A stretch of DNA of 64,000 nucleotides. Origin: Erythrobacter sp. HKB08. Lineage in GTDB: Bacteria > Pseudomonadota > Alphaproteobacteria > Sphingomonadales > Sphingomonadaceae. The stretch spans positions 2,682,850-2,746,849 of the forward strand of contig NZ_CP035310.1 of the NCBI RefSeq assembly GCF_004114695.1, in the 5' to 3' direction. Shown here piece after piece: positions 16,887 through 28,052 of this stretch. Made by a program: the position numbers and the translations under genes. The notes under the pieces were generated by a model. It searched no databases and was not told where the DNA came from. It was given only the letters and a program-made list of their open reading frames with translations. Numbering within the stretch: position 1 is the first letter of the stretch; each line of letters opens with the position of its first letter.

Positions 16887-18509
16887 CTAGGCGTATCGTT
16901 CTTCGAGTATTTGTCCTAAATCTCGATGCTCATATTGAGCAACGTGATCCATTTCGTGAAAGCAAACCAAGAGGCGATGTCCTTGCATATCGCCGAACCC
17001 CATCGGTCCACCCTCAACAATAGAATTTGTCAAAGCTTCAGCGACAAGCGCACCATTATCATGTTGCTGCGCATCGCGCCGAGCTCGGAGGACAATCTCC
17101 AGAACATACGCGATGAATCGATCACTAATCTTGTCGGAACTCAATAGCTCACGAATGCAAATGCCAACGGAGAGGATTGCCGATTTGATGATGTGGCCAT
17201 TCTCATGTGTGGCTGCTGGACTATCAATGATAAGCGCGGGACTGTCCGCCTGTAGGCATTCGAAAAGCCGGATCCAATCCCTAAGATTACTAACAATTTT
17301 ATATATCAGGAAATGCGCGAAATTAGGGAATTCTGAATTTTCATCATAGTCTGGGTGATCAGTGTCGATAATTTCGACCAGCCTTCGAGTTAGAATATTC
17401 ATGTAGTAAAGCCACATGTGCCATTCTATTCCATCTCTAGCCGAAGATCTGATCATTATGTCAAAGAATTGTATAACAAGGAATAGGTCGTCGGACCTTT
17501 TCATTTTGTCGAAATCTCTCGGCTTGGAATTCAGCAGCCTAAGGTATTTTTCGTCTTCGAGACTGTCGAAAGCAAACTCGCCAATCGGCCGATAAACTTC
17601 TCGCTCCTCCGCTTTCTTCGAGTCTGTAAAAAGGTATGCGATTATCTGATTGTCTGAATCGATGTCGTAAAAACACAGCCCTAGACTGTCGTTCTCCCAA
17701 ATCTCTTGGCGGAGTGGAGCATCGATTCCACTGATGAAGAAAGTGAATGCTCTATCGGAGAACTCATAGGAATCGGACAAATCCGATTCCAGAATTCTCA
17801 GGGCGAACCTCGTTCTCTCCTGCGCGACAAAACGCACAAACTCATCATTCGACATCAATCGCCTTATGATCTGACGTGCATTCTTCTGCTTAATATCCTC
17901 GTCTGGAAATGCAGTTATGAACGGCTGTGCGCATGACAGCATCGCTCCCTTTATCGCCTCCCACACCCTGCCTCGCAGCTTGGCACTCGTGACCGAACTC
18001 TCATGCTGTGCGAAGAGGTATTCGAGCTCCGGACTGCGCTTTCCGTGGTGACGAACCGCATCGATGGTTCGCTGCATCCAATGCCCGCGGTTCGCGCGAA
18101 GTGCGATTGCGTCGAAATGAGGCTCAATTAGCTCGACAACTTCCCCATATTTTCTGTCACTGATCAACCGTTCAACCAAGTCGCGGAATAGGCGATAGTT
18201 GCGGATAGAAATTTTTCTAGAACTATAGAGTGCGCCGAGAAACGATAGCCAAAGCATTGTGAGCCCGAAGGCAATTTCGTTGGACAACCGAGAGCTTGGT
18301 TTGATCTCAAAGCCTGAGCAAACGCTGCTGTTGCAATTCGGCGCCACCCTATCGAACAGGAGAAAGTACGTAATTGCGCCCAAGAACACTGCTGATGGAG
18401 CCCACAGCTTCCATCCCAGCAATCGGAACCGCAGCTTCGCTACAGGCGAAGCGATCGTATAAAGTCCAACCAAAAGGGTAAGGCAGGTGATGAAGCCATC
18501 TATACTCAT
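16887..18509 (-). CDS. Orphan 540-aa membrane-anchored protein, AT-richer than surroundings
   Basis: I do not recognise a family. Three transmembrane helices occupy the N-terminus (about residues 5-22, 33-52 and 79-97), followed by a 430-residue helical, charged cytoplasmic region. There is no P-loop, nuclease or toxin motif; HEMDH at residues 518-522 fits HExxH only formally. Base use differs from the neighbours: 17341-17400 has 25 G+C in 60, 16501-16560 in the DUF188 gene has 43 in 60. It starts 34 nt after the thiC stop on the same strand, so read-through from the thiC transcript is possible. Signs of transfer but no mobility gene nearby. Confidence 0.75.
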   Translation of the reverse strand: MSIDGFITCLTLLVGLYTIASPVAKLRFRLLGWKLWAPSAVFLGAITYFLLFDRVAPNCNSSVCSGFEIKPSSRLSNEIAFGLTMLWLSFLGALYSSRKISIRNYRLFRDLVERLISDRKYGEVVELIEPHFDAIALRANRGHWMQRTIDAVRHHGKRSPELEYLFAQHESSVTSAKLRGRVWEAIKGAMLSCAQPFITAFPDEDIKQKNARQIIRRLMSNDEFVRFVAQERTRFALRILESDLSDSYEFSDRAFTFFISGIDAPLRQEIWENDSLGLCFYDIDSDNQIIAYLFTDSKKAEEREVYRPIGEFAFDSLEDEKYLRLLNSKPRDFDKMKRSDDLFLVIQFFDIMIRSSARDGIEWHMWLYYMNILTRRLVEIIDTDHPDYDENSEFPNFAHFLIYKIVSNLRDWIRLFECLQADSPALIIDSPAATHENGHIIKSAILSVGICIRELLSSDKISDRFIAYVLEIVLRARRDAQQHDNGALVAEALTNSIVEGGPMGFGDMQGHRLLVCFHEMDHVAQYEHRDLGQILEERYA

Positions 18510-18543
18510 AGACCAGAGGCTTTAGCGCCGGTGATTCATTAAG

Positions 18544-20878
<2,335 letters not shown>

Positions 20879-20902
20879 GGCTTCGTCCTCTCCTCGCATC
20901 GG

Positions 20903-20946
20903 AAAAGGCGGAGCGGTTCTCGCATTGGCCGCCCACTCCCTCCGCC
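20903..20946 (-). promoter_or_regulatory. Possible expression platform of the TPP riboswitch
   Basis: GGCGGAG at the 3' side of the aptamer (20946-20940) can pair with CTCCGCC (20913-20907), which is followed by TTTT. The pairing competes with the aptamer core, so whether it acts as terminator or antiterminator is not settled. The ribosome-binding site of the GTG start lies about 20 nt further on. Confidence 0.4.
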
Positions 20947-21027
20947 GATGCTAGTCGGTTCAGGTTCAACGGGTCGGGCGGCGCTTATCCCGCCCCTCTC
21001 AGCCACAAGCTGGCTCCCCGGGGATGG
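20933..21027 (-). ncRNA. TPP riboswitch (THI element)
   Basis: On the minus strand the conserved parts occur in order: GGGGAGCC, then GGCTGAGAGG, then ACCCGTTGAACCTGAACCG, CTAGCATCGGCGGAGGGA. CCATCCC at the 5' end pairs with GGGAGTGG at the 3' end to close P1 with one bulge. The element sits upstream of the small membrane protein and thiC and would sense thiamine diphosphate. Confidence 0.95.
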
Positions 21028-21072
21028 CCCAAGCGATAGACCCTCGCCGCTCGCGCGTCTAGGCCGCACGGC

Positions 21073-21708
21073 GTGACGCTGCTCTATCGCCTCGATGCCA
21101 ATGCCGCCGATGTGGCGCGGCGCTTCGGCGCGCGGGTCGGGGACGATCCATGGGCCGGGGGTTATTGCACGCCGGCAAAGTTCGCGCCGGTCATTACTGC
21201 GGGCCGCGAATTCGTTGCAGGGCCGCGGCCAGCGGGAAAGCCGCTTGCGCCGCGCATGGTGCCGCGCCTGTGGGGCGTGATGCCTCCGCCGTCCGCAGGC
21301 GACCAGACACGCTTGGTCGCGACAGTGCGGAACCCCGACAGCCCGTTCTGGATCGGCAATTTGCGCAACAGCGAGTTTCGCTGCCTCGTCCCTGCGACCG
21401 CCTTCATGGAATGGGGCGACGGGACCGATTACGAGGGGCGGAGGCTGAAGCATCGGTTCGCGCCGGAAGGCGTCGGTGTTTTCGCCATGGCCGGCGTGTG
21501 GAAGGACGACGAGGTGCCGGGCTTCGCCCTGCTCACCGTCGAGGCGCGCGGGTTGGCGAGACAGCTGGGCTGCAAGTCGATGCCGGTGGTGCTGCCCGAC
21601 AGCGAAGATGCACGGCAAGCATGGTTGCACGGCGACTGGGCACGCGCCCGGCAGATCATCGAGAAACCAGCGGCCCTTTCACAGTGCGAAGAGCCGCAGG
21701 CGCGTTAG
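21073..21708 (+). CDS. SRAP-like protein lacking the catalytic Cys2
   Basis: 211 residues from a GTG start. It has the YedK/HMCES layout: an N-terminus YRLDANAADVARRFGA, RCLVPATAFMEW with the active-site Glu, and SMPVVLPDSEDARQAWL. In active members the start is Met-Cys-Asn-Leu-Tyr-Arg, and Cys2 forms the thiazolidine with abasic DNA. Here residue 2 is Thr and no Cys occurs upstream before an in-frame stop at 21037. The catalytic Asn and the usual His before the MPVVL motif are also replaced. It may bind DNA without crosslinking. Its 3' end overlaps the convergent monooxygenase gene by 4 nt. Confidence 0.75.
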   Translation: MTLLYRLDANAADVARRFGARVGDDPWAGGYCTPAKFAPVITAGREFVAGPRPAGKPLAPRMVPRLWGVMPPPSAGDQTRLVATVRNPDSPFWIGNLRNSEFRCLVPATAFMEWGDGTDYEGRRLKHRFAPEGVGVFAMAGVWKDDEVPGFALLTVEARGLARQLGCKSMPVVLPDSEDARQAWLHGDWARARQIIEKPAALSQCEEPQAR

Positions 21709-23504
21709 GCGAATTCCAGCCCCTCGAACTTGCCCGATTTGCGCCACGCGTCGATGTGGCTGAAGAACGCCAGCGCGCCGCCCGGGTGGCCGAGGTTGTA
21801 CTTGTCCCGCTCGCGCAGGCCCTTGCCTTCGTTGTTGTAATAGCCGGGCGTGCACTCGGTATTGCTCAAGGCATTGCCGCGACCGGTGAGCAGGAAGTCG
21901 AGCCATTTCTGCTCGGCTTCGGCGCTCGGTTCGGCCGTGCTCAGTCCTTCGCTTTCCATGTGCGAGACGATCGCCGCGATGGTGTCGGCGTGGTCGACGA
22001 GGTTGTGCGGATAGTTTGCAATGAACGCCGCTCCCTGCGTCGCCTGGACGAGGAAGAGGTTCGGGAAACCGTGCATCTGGAGCCCGTGCAGCGTGCGCAT
22101 CGCCTCGCCCCAGTGATCGGACAGCTTCTTGCCGCCGCGTCCGACCGGGTCGAAGCCGGTGCGGCTTTCGAAGTCGGTCCACACCTCGAAGCCCGAAGCG
22201 TAGATGATGCAGTCGACCTCGTATTCCTTGCCGTTTGCGACCACGCCCTTTTCGGTGATGCGTTCGACGCCCTGCCCGTCGGTATGGACCAGCTTCACGC
22301 CGGGGCGGTTGAAGGCCTGCAAATATTCGTCGTGGAAGCACGGGCGCTTGCACAGCTGGCGATACCACGCCTTGAGTGCCTCGCCCGTTTCAGGATCGTC
22401 GACCAGGGCGGCGGCCCGCTGGCGGATTTCCTCCATCTTTTCGAAGTCCGCATCCTCGAAGGCGGCCATCATCTTTTCCGGCGTCCACTGGTCCATCGGG
22501 ACCTTGGTCATGTTCTTGCGGATGCGCTTGGCGAGATCGGTCCAGCCGTCGTTGACGAGGTCTTCCGCTGGCATGCCCATGCCGAAATGGGCAGTGAAGT
22601 TTTCCTGCCACTTCTTCTGCCAGCCTTCTTCGGCGACACCGGCGAACCAGTCCTCGTCGATCGGCTCGTTGGCGCGCACATCGACCGATGACGGGGTGCG
22701 CTGGAAGACGGTCAGTTCCTTGGCGTATTTCGCCGTCTCGGGCACGCACTGGACGGCGGTTGCGCCGGTGCCGATGATGGCGACGCGCTTGTCGGCCAGT
22801 CTGTCCATCGGGGCGCCTTCGGGCGTGCCGCCGGTGTAGGCGTAGTCCCATCGGCTGGTGTGGAAGCTCTTGCCCTTGAAGCGCTCGATCCCTTCGAGGC
22901 CCGGCAGCTTGGCGACGTGCAGTGGTCCGGTGCCCATGCCGACATATTTCGCGGTGAAGCGATCGCCGCGATCGGTCTCGATCACCCATAGCTTGGCGTC
23001 CTCGTCCCATTCGAGGCCGGTGACCTGCGTGTGGAACAGCGCGTGTTCGTAGAGCCCGAACTGCTTGCCGATGCGCGCGCAATGTTCGCGGATTTCGGGC
23101 GCGTGGGCGTATTTCTCGCTCGGCATGTGGCCGGTTTCTTCGAGCAGCGGCATGTAGATCATGCTCGCCGTGTCGCACTGCGCACCGGGATAGCGGTTCC
23201 AGTACCAGGTTCCGCCGAAGTCGCCGCCCTTGTCGATCAATCGCACGCTGTCGTAGCCCGCCTGCTTCAGCCGCGCACCGACGCACAGGCCTGCAAAGCC
23301 GCCGCCGACGAAGGCGAAGGTGACATGGTCGGTGACCGGGTCGCGCTGCTGGACCGGCAGGTAGGGGTCGGTGGCGAGGTCGGAGAATTCGCTTTCGAGC
23401 CGGATGTACTGCTCCGACGCATCGTCGCGCAGGCGCTTGTCGCGTTCTTCCGCGTATTTCCTTTTCAGCGCATCTTTGTCGATCACGAGTGCTTCGCTCG
23501 CCAC
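21705..23504 (-). CDS. Baeyer-Villiger-type flavin monooxygenase
   Basis: 599 residues. An FAD Rossmann motif ([16 protein letters not shown]), the NADPH Rossmann motif ([16 protein letters not shown]), and between them [12 protein letters not shown], the FxGxxxHxxxW fingerprint of type I Baeyer-Villiger enzymes. It would insert oxygen next to a ketone using NADPH and O2; steroid or cyclic-ketone substrates are typical for relatives of this length. It diverges from the P450 gene over 85 nt. Confidence 0.88.
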   Translation of the reverse strand: MASEALVIDKDALKRKYAEERDKRLRDDASEQYIRLESEFSDLATDPYLPVQQRDPVTDHVTFAFVGGGFAGLCVGARLKQAGYDSVRLIDKGGDFGGTWYWNRYPGAQCDTASMIYMPLLEETGHMPSEKYAHAPEIREHCARIGKQFGLYEHALFHTQVTGLEWDEDAKLWVIETDRGDRFTAKYVGMGTGPLHVAKLPGLEGIERFKGKSFHTSRWDYAYTGGTPEGAPMDRLADKRVAIIGTGATAVQCVPETAKYAKELTVFQRTPSSVDVRANEPIDEDWFAGVAEEGWQKKWQENFTAHFGMGMPAEDLVNDGWTDLAKRIRKNMTKVPMDQWTPEKMMAAFEDADFEKMEEIRQRAAALVDDPETGEALKAWYRQLCKRPCFHDEYLQAFNRPGVKLVHTDGQGVERITEKGVVANGKEYEVDCIIYASGFEVWTDFESRTGFDPVGRGGKKLSDHWGEAMRTLHGLQMHGFPNLFLVQATQGAAFIANYPHNLVDHADTIAAIVSHMESEGLSTAEPSAEAEQKWLDFLLTGRGNALSNTECTPGYYNNEGKGLRERDKYNLGHPGGALAFFSHIDAWRKSGKFEGLEFA

Positions 23505-23589
23505 ATCATCTCTCCCTACGACTGGCCCGATTCAACGTGACAGATTCGTCCTCCTATGCAACCTTTCTTGTCGGAGAGAGGAGAAGGCG

Positions 23590-24828
23590 ATGGCCACAGC
23601 CGCAAAGGAAGGGCGCGCGATCGCGCCGGTCGATGTCAGCCGCGAAGCGCTATACGTGGAGGACAGCTGGCGAGAGCCATTCAAGCTCCTGCGCCGCGAG
23701 ATGCCGGTCAGCTATTGCCCGGAAAGCCCCTATGGCCCCTACTGGTCGGTCGTCACGCATGACCTGGTGAGTGCAGTCGAGCTCGATCACGAGACTTTCT
23801 CCTCGAGCTGGAAGAACGGCAACATCACCATCACCGACCCGCCGCCCGAGAGCAATCTGCCCAATTTCATCGCCTCGGACCCGCCGGTTCACACGGCACA
23901 GCGCAAGGTCATCCAGCCGGCCTTCGCGCCGAGCCAGATGAAGATGCGCGAGCTGCAGGTGCGCGAACGCTGCTCCTACTTGCTCGACAAGCTGCCGCTG
24001 GGCGAAACTTTCGATTGGGTCTCGCAGGTCTCGATTCCGCAGACCATGGGCATGCTCTGCATCCTGTTCGGGATGGACCCGGACGAGGAAGCTGCCGACC
24101 TCAAACGCTGGTCGGACTATGCCGGGGGCGTGAGCGAGAGCAGCAATACCGACGAATTCCGCGCCGAGTGGATGGTCCAGATGCAGGCCATGCTCGCCCG
24201 CTTCGACGAGCTTCTGGAAGAACGCCGCCAGGCACCGCCGACCGACGACCTGCTGAGCCGCATGGTCCATTCCGATGCCATGGGGAACCTCACCCCGATG
24301 GAACGGCTCGCCAATATCGCCCTGCTGATCGTCGGCGGAAACGACACGACGCGCAATTCGATCAGCGGGCTGGTCGAGGCGCTCGACACCTATCCCGACC
24401 AGCTCGATGCGCTGCACGGCGATGCCGCGCTCATTCCCAATGCCGCGCAGGAAATCATTCGCTGGCAGTCGCCCGTACTCCACATGCGCCGCACGACGAC
24501 GCGCGACACCGAACTAGGCGGCCAGCACATCCCGGCGGGCGAGAAGGTCGTCATGTGGTACATCTCCGCCAATCGCGACGAGAGCGTTTTCCCGGACGCG
24601 GAGAAGTTCGATGTCGCGCGCAGCAATGCGCGCCGCCATCTCGCCTTCGGCCATGGCATCCACCGCTGCGTCGGTGCGCGGCTCGCGGAAATCCAGATCG
24701 CCACGATCATCGAGGAGATCGTGGCGCGCGGCTGGAGGATCGTGCCGCAGGGCAAGCCGACCCGCCTAGCGAGCCCGTTCCTCAGGGCCTTCACCGAAAT
24801 GCCGGTGAAGCTGGAGAAGCGCGGCTAG
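23590..24828 (+). CDS. Cytochrome P450, CYP153-like
   Basis: 412 residues. The start at 23590 follows GGAGAGAGGAGAAGG. P450 elements: I-helix IVGGNDTTRNSISG, ExxR in EIIRWQSPVLHMRRT, and heme-Cys loop FGHGIHRCVGARLAE. The segments HMRRT, TELGGQHIPAGEKVVMWYIS and the heme loop resemble CYP153 alkane and fatty-acid omega-hydroxylases. No ferredoxin or ferredoxin reductase gene is adjacent, so redox partners must be elsewhere. It lies next to Baeyer-Villiger and FMO genes, consistent with hydrocarbon or terpenoid oxidation, which is inference. Confidence 0.88.
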   Translation: MATAAKEGRAIAPVDVSREALYVEDSWREPFKLLRREMPVSYCPESPYGPYWSVVTHDLVSAVELDHETFSSSWKNGNITITDPPPESNLPNFIASDPPVHTAQRKVIQPAFAPSQMKMRELQVRERCSYLLDKLPLGETFDWVSQVSIPQTMGMLCILFGMDPDEEAADLKRWSDYAGGVSESSNTDEFRAEWMVQMQAMLARFDELLEERRQAPPTDDLLSRMVHSDAMGNLTPMERLANIALLIVGGNDTTRNSISGLVEALDTYPDQLDALHGDAALIPNAAQEIIRWQSPVLHMRRTTTRDTELGGQHIPAGEKVVMWYISANRDESVFPDAEKFDVARSNARRHLAFGHGIHRCVGARLAEIQIATIIEEIVARGWRIVPQGKPTRLASPFLRAFTEMPVKLEKRG

Positions 24829-24829
24829 C

Positions 24830-25231
24830 TCAGGCGATCCGCAGCATGGCAGCGCCCGCGAGCGCGAGGCCGCACAGGAACGTCACGCCGGTCCAGAAAC
24901 GATGGATCGCGGCGAGGTTCTTGAGCCAGACCTGCATGTAGAGATCGCAGATCGCCATCACGACGAGCGCCTCGGCCATCATCAGCGCGCCGATCACCTT
25001 CATCACCTGCGCCAGCAGGTCGCCGCTGGTCCATGGGGCCGCGAGGTAGATCGCGGCACCGACGAACAGCTCCATGAAGCCGCTGAGCAATTGCAGCGCG
25101 GGCGAGCGGTCGACCTCGTCGATCATCTTGCGCCACAGGCCCGGCTGGCGGAATGCGCCGATGGACACGGATATCGCGAACAGGCCGAGCAGCAGCGCGC
25201 TCCAGCCGACGAGATCGAGCGGTTCGGTCAT
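24830..25231 (-). CDS. Small four-helix membrane protein, paralogue of the TPP-riboswitch protein
   Basis: 133 residues with four helices. Its central part RSPALQLLSGFMELFVGAA and following IYLAAPWTSGDLL align without gaps to the protein at 20471-20878 (shared GAAIYL, PW, GD, then IG and AL). It is on the minus strand, just inside the 3' end of the P450 gene and 18 nt downstream of a flavin monooxygenase gene that precedes it on its own strand. Function unknown. No riboswitch is visible upstream of this copy. Confidence 0.7.
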   Translation of the reverse strand: MTEPLDLVGWSALLLGLFAISVSIGAFRQPGLWRKMIDEVDRSPALQLLSGFMELFVGAAIYLAAPWTSGDLLAQVMKVIGALMMAEALVVMAICDLYMQVWLKNLAAIHRFWTGVTFLCGLALAGAAMLRIA

Positions 25232-25249
25232 TTTGGTCCTCCGGCGCGG

Positions 25250-26800
25250 TCAGTCGGCATGCGCCATGTCGGCTTCGGCGGATTGCGGAGTCGCCGTGTA
25301 GGCGAATTCTGGACCGTCGAGGTCGATCGCGGGAATCTCGACCCGCTCGGTCCAGTAGTCCTGGTTGTGCCGCCACTCGGGCTTGTCCCCGCGGCGCGGC
25401 ATCTTGTCGAGCCCGCGCATCAGGTAGCCCGGATTGAAGTTGTCCGCCTCGATCCAGGGCAAGAGCTCCATGTCCTTGTCCTCCGGCCGGAACTGCACTT
25501 CGACGCGGCGCGCGCCCTGCTCGTCCATGTGGTTGAGCAGCGAGCACACGAAATCGCCGAGCATGTCGACGCGCAGCGTCCAGCTGGCGCGGAAATAACC
25601 CATGACCCACACCATGTTCGGCACGCCGGTGAACATCATCCCGCGATAGGTCACGGTGTCGTGCCAATCGACCTGCTTTTCATCGACGAAGAAGGGGATG
25701 TCACCCATCACGGACAGCTGGAAACCGGTCGCCGCAACGATCAGGTCGGCCTCGATCTCCTCGCCCGAGGAGGTCATGACACCCTTCTCGGTGAAGCGGT
25801 CGATGGTGTCGGTTACGACTGTAAGCTTGCCCTCGACCGCGCACCGAAACACGTCGCCCTCCGGACAGAAGGCGAGGCGCTGCTGCCACACGCGATATTT
25901 CGGGGTGAAGTGCGGTTCGAACTCGAAGTCCGGCTTGCCGGTGAAGGCGCGCACGAGTTCCTTCAGCTCCTCGAAGACCGCCTCGGGCTCCTCGAGGCAG
26001 CGCTTGGTCAGCATGTCCTGGTCGTACATGATCTGCTGGCGCACCACGCGGTGCACGGTCGGTTCGTCGACGCCGACCTCGCGCAGTCGGTCGGCCAGCT
26101 CGTTCTTGTTCTCGCTGCAGAAGAAATAGGTCGGCGAGCGCTGGAGCATGGTGACGTGCTCCGCCTTCTCGGCAAAGGCCGGGACGACCGTCGCCGCCGT
26201 TGCGCCCGATCCGATGACCAGCACGCGCTTGCCGGCATAGTCGTAATCGGGGTCCCACTTCTGTGCATGGACGAAGTCGCCCTTGAAATCCGACAGGCCC
26301 TTATCCTGCCATTCCGGCGGGATGTAGGGCGTCTTGTGGTCGTAATAGCCCTGGCACATCCACAGGAAGTTGCAGGTGAAGACCATCCGCTCCCCGTCCG
26401 ACAGGCGGGTCGCCTCGACGGTCCACAGGTCGGTCTCGCGCGAGAAGCTGCAGCGATCGATCCGGTGGCCGTAGCGGATGTGATCGCCGATGCCGTTCTC
26501 GTCGATCACCTCGCCCATGTATTTGAGAATTTCCTCCGCGCTCGCGATCGGCGCGCCGACCCACGGCTTGAAGCGGTATCCGAAAGTGTAGAGGTCGCTG
26601 TCCGAGCGCACGCCGGGATATTTGTGCGTCTCCCACGTGCCGCCGAAAGTGTCCTTCATCTCGAGGATCACATAGCTCTTGTCCGGGCACTGGTCCTGCA
26701 GGTGGTAGGCCGAGCCGATGCCGGAAATACCCGCCCCGACGATCAGCACGTCGACATGGCCGCCGGACTGCTTGCCGATAATCTCTTCCATCGCGTTCAT
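25250..26800 (-). CDS. Baeyer-Villiger-type flavin monooxygenase
   Basis: 516 residues from the ATG at 26800, which follows AGAGAGGAG; the frame extends 18 residues further without a better site. FAD motif VLIVGAGISGIGSAYHL, then FKGDFVHAQKWD (FxGxxxHxxxW fingerprint), then NADPH motif VLVIGSGATAATVVPAF. Shorter than the 599-aa enzyme and closer in length to the EthA or cyclohexanone monooxygenase group. Divergent from the nitronate monooxygenase gene across 133 nt that carries an FNR-like box. Confidence 0.87.
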   Translation of the reverse strand: MNAMEEIIGKQSGGHVDVLIVGAGISGIGSAYHLQDQCPDKSYVILEMKDTFGGTWETHKYPGVRSDSDLYTFGYRFKPWVGAPIASAEEILKYMGEVIDENGIGDHIRYGHRIDRCSFSRETDLWTVEATRLSDGERMVFTCNFLWMCQGYYDHKTPYIPPEWQDKGLSDFKGDFVHAQKWDPDYDYAGKRVLVIGSGATAATVVPAFAEKAEHVTMLQRSPTYFFCSENKNELADRLREVGVDEPTVHRVVRQQIMYDQDMLTKRCLEEPEAVFEELKELVRAFTGKPDFEFEPHFTPKYRVWQQRLAFCPEGDVFRCAVEGKLTVVTDTIDRFTEKGVMTSSGEEIEADLIVAATGFQLSVMGDIPFFVDEKQVDWHDTVTYRGMMFTGVPNMVWVMGYFRASWTLRVDMLGDFVCSLLNHMDEQGARRVEVQFRPEDKDMELLPWIEADNFNPGYLMRGLDKMPRRGDKPEWRHNQDYWTERVEIPAIDLDGPEFAYTATPQSAEADMAHAD

Positions 26801-26853
26801 TGCGCGCTCCTCTCTCACTTTCGCAATCATGCGCGCCCCCGCGCCACTATACA

Positions 26854-26867
26854 TTGATCGAGGTCAA
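26854..26867. promoter_or_regulatory. FNR/FixK-like box
   Basis: TTGAT-CGAG-GTCAA matches the TTGAT-N4-ATCAA consensus with one mismatch. It lies between two divergent genes, 53 nt upstream of the flavin monooxygenase start and 66 nt upstream of the nitronate monooxygenase start. One such box can occur by chance. Confidence 0.4.
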
Positions 26868-26933
26868 ACTTCGCATGGCCTGTTGCTCGTCCCGGCGCGT
26901 TCGTTAAACCCTTGGTCCAAAGGGAGAGAAATT

Positions 26934-28052
26934 ATGCCGTTCCGGATGACCGAGATGGTGGGATGCGAATTCCCGCTGTTCGCCTTTTCGCATTGCCGCG
27001 ACGTGGTCGCCGCCGTGAGTCGCGCAGGCGGCTTCGGAGTGCTGGGCGCGGTGAGCTTCACGCCCGAACAGCTCGAACAGGAACTTGCCTGGATCGACGA
27101 TCACGTGGATGGCAAGCCCTACGGCGTCGACGTGCTCATCCCCGAAGTGCAGGCGGTCGAAAAGCAGGTCACCTCCGACGAGATCGTCGCCCTGATCCCG
27201 AGCGAATATCGCGACTTCACGCGCCAGATCCTGAGCGAAGCGGGGATCAGCGACGACGGAACTTCGCCGCTCGGCGGATCGCAGCGCCCCAATACCTCGC
27301 TCGGGCAGGAATTGCTCGAAGTCAGCTTCAACCACCCGGTCCGGCTGATCGCCAATGCACTCGGGACCGCACCGCCGGAAATGATCGCTGCAGGCAAGAA
27401 GCACGGCATCCCCGTCGCGGCGCTCGTCGGTGCGAAGGAGCATGCGATGAAGCAGATCGAGGCCGGGGTCGACATCATCGTCGCACAAGGCGGCGAAGGC
27501 GGCGGGCACTGCGGCGAGGTCTCGACCATCGTGCTGATCCCCGAAGTACTCGAAGCGATCGAGGAAGCGGGCAAGGACATTCCCGTCCTCGCGGCAGGCG
27601 GCATCATGAATGGCCGGCAGATGGCCGGGATGATGGCGATGGGCGCGGCGGGCGCATGGTGCGGAAGCGTGTGGCTCGCCACCAGCGAATCCGAGACCAA
27701 CGAAGTCTTCCGCGAGAAGATGGTCGAGGCGACCAGCCGCGACACCATCCGCTCCAAGCACCGTACCGGCAAGTACAGCCGCCAGCTGCGTTCCGGCTGG
27801 CATGCGCGGTGGGAGGAACAGGGCATGCCCGCCCTCCCCATGCCGCTGATGATGCTGCTGTCCGAACCGGTGCTGCGCGCGATCGACAAGGCAGCGGTCA
27901 ACGGGAACCCGCAGGCGCAGGCGCTGTGCACCTATTTCGTCGGCCAGGGCGTCGGCCTCGTGCGCGAAGTGCGCGGCGCGGGCGCGGTCGTGCAGGACTT
28001 CAAGGAAGACTTCCTGCGCGGCTTCGAGAACCTGTCCGAGGCGCTGGCATGA
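26934..28052 (+). CDS. Nitronate monooxygenase (NMO/2-nitropropane dioxygenase family)
   Basis: 372 residues; the ATG at 26934 follows AGGGAGAGAA. An FMN TIM-barrel enzyme with VSRAGGFGVLGAVSF at the N-terminus, then IVAQGGEGGGHCGEVST and VLAAGGIMNGRQMAGM, both typical FMN-phosphate-binding segments. It oxidises propionate-3-nitronate or alkyl nitronates with O2; some relatives act on other flavin-linked substrates. The catalytic His (HCGEVST) is present. It overlaps the FMO gene downstream by 4 nt (ATGA), so the two are probably co-translated. Confidence 0.87.
   Translation: MPFRMTEMVGCEFPLFAFSHCRDVVAAVSRAGGFGVLGAVSFTPEQLEQELAWIDDHVDGKPYGVDVLIPEVQAVEKQVTSDEIVALIPSEYRDFTRQILSEAGISDDGTSPLGGSQRPNTSLGQELLEVSFNHPVRLIANALGTAPPEMIAAGKKHGIPVAALVGAKEHAMKQIEAGVDIIVAQGGEGGGHCGEVSTIVLIPEVLEAIEEAGKDIPVLAAGGIMNGRQMAGMMAMGAAGAWCGSVWLATSESETNEVFREKMVEATSRDTIRSKHRTGKYSRQLRSGWHARWEEQGMPALPMPLMMLLSEPVLRAIDKAAVNGNPQAQALCTYFVGQGVGLVREVRGAGAVVQDFKEDFLRGFENLSEALA

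Noticed and set aside
16887..16970. HEMDH near the C-terminus of the orphan protein as a zinc-protease motif
   Set aside because: Asp in the fourth position is unlike real zincin motifs and no third ligand context is evident.
18439..18543. Possible ACCAGA direct repeat around the orphan gene (near 16793 and 18511) as an insertion scar
   Set aside because: Six bases only; expected by chance, and no mobile gene is present.
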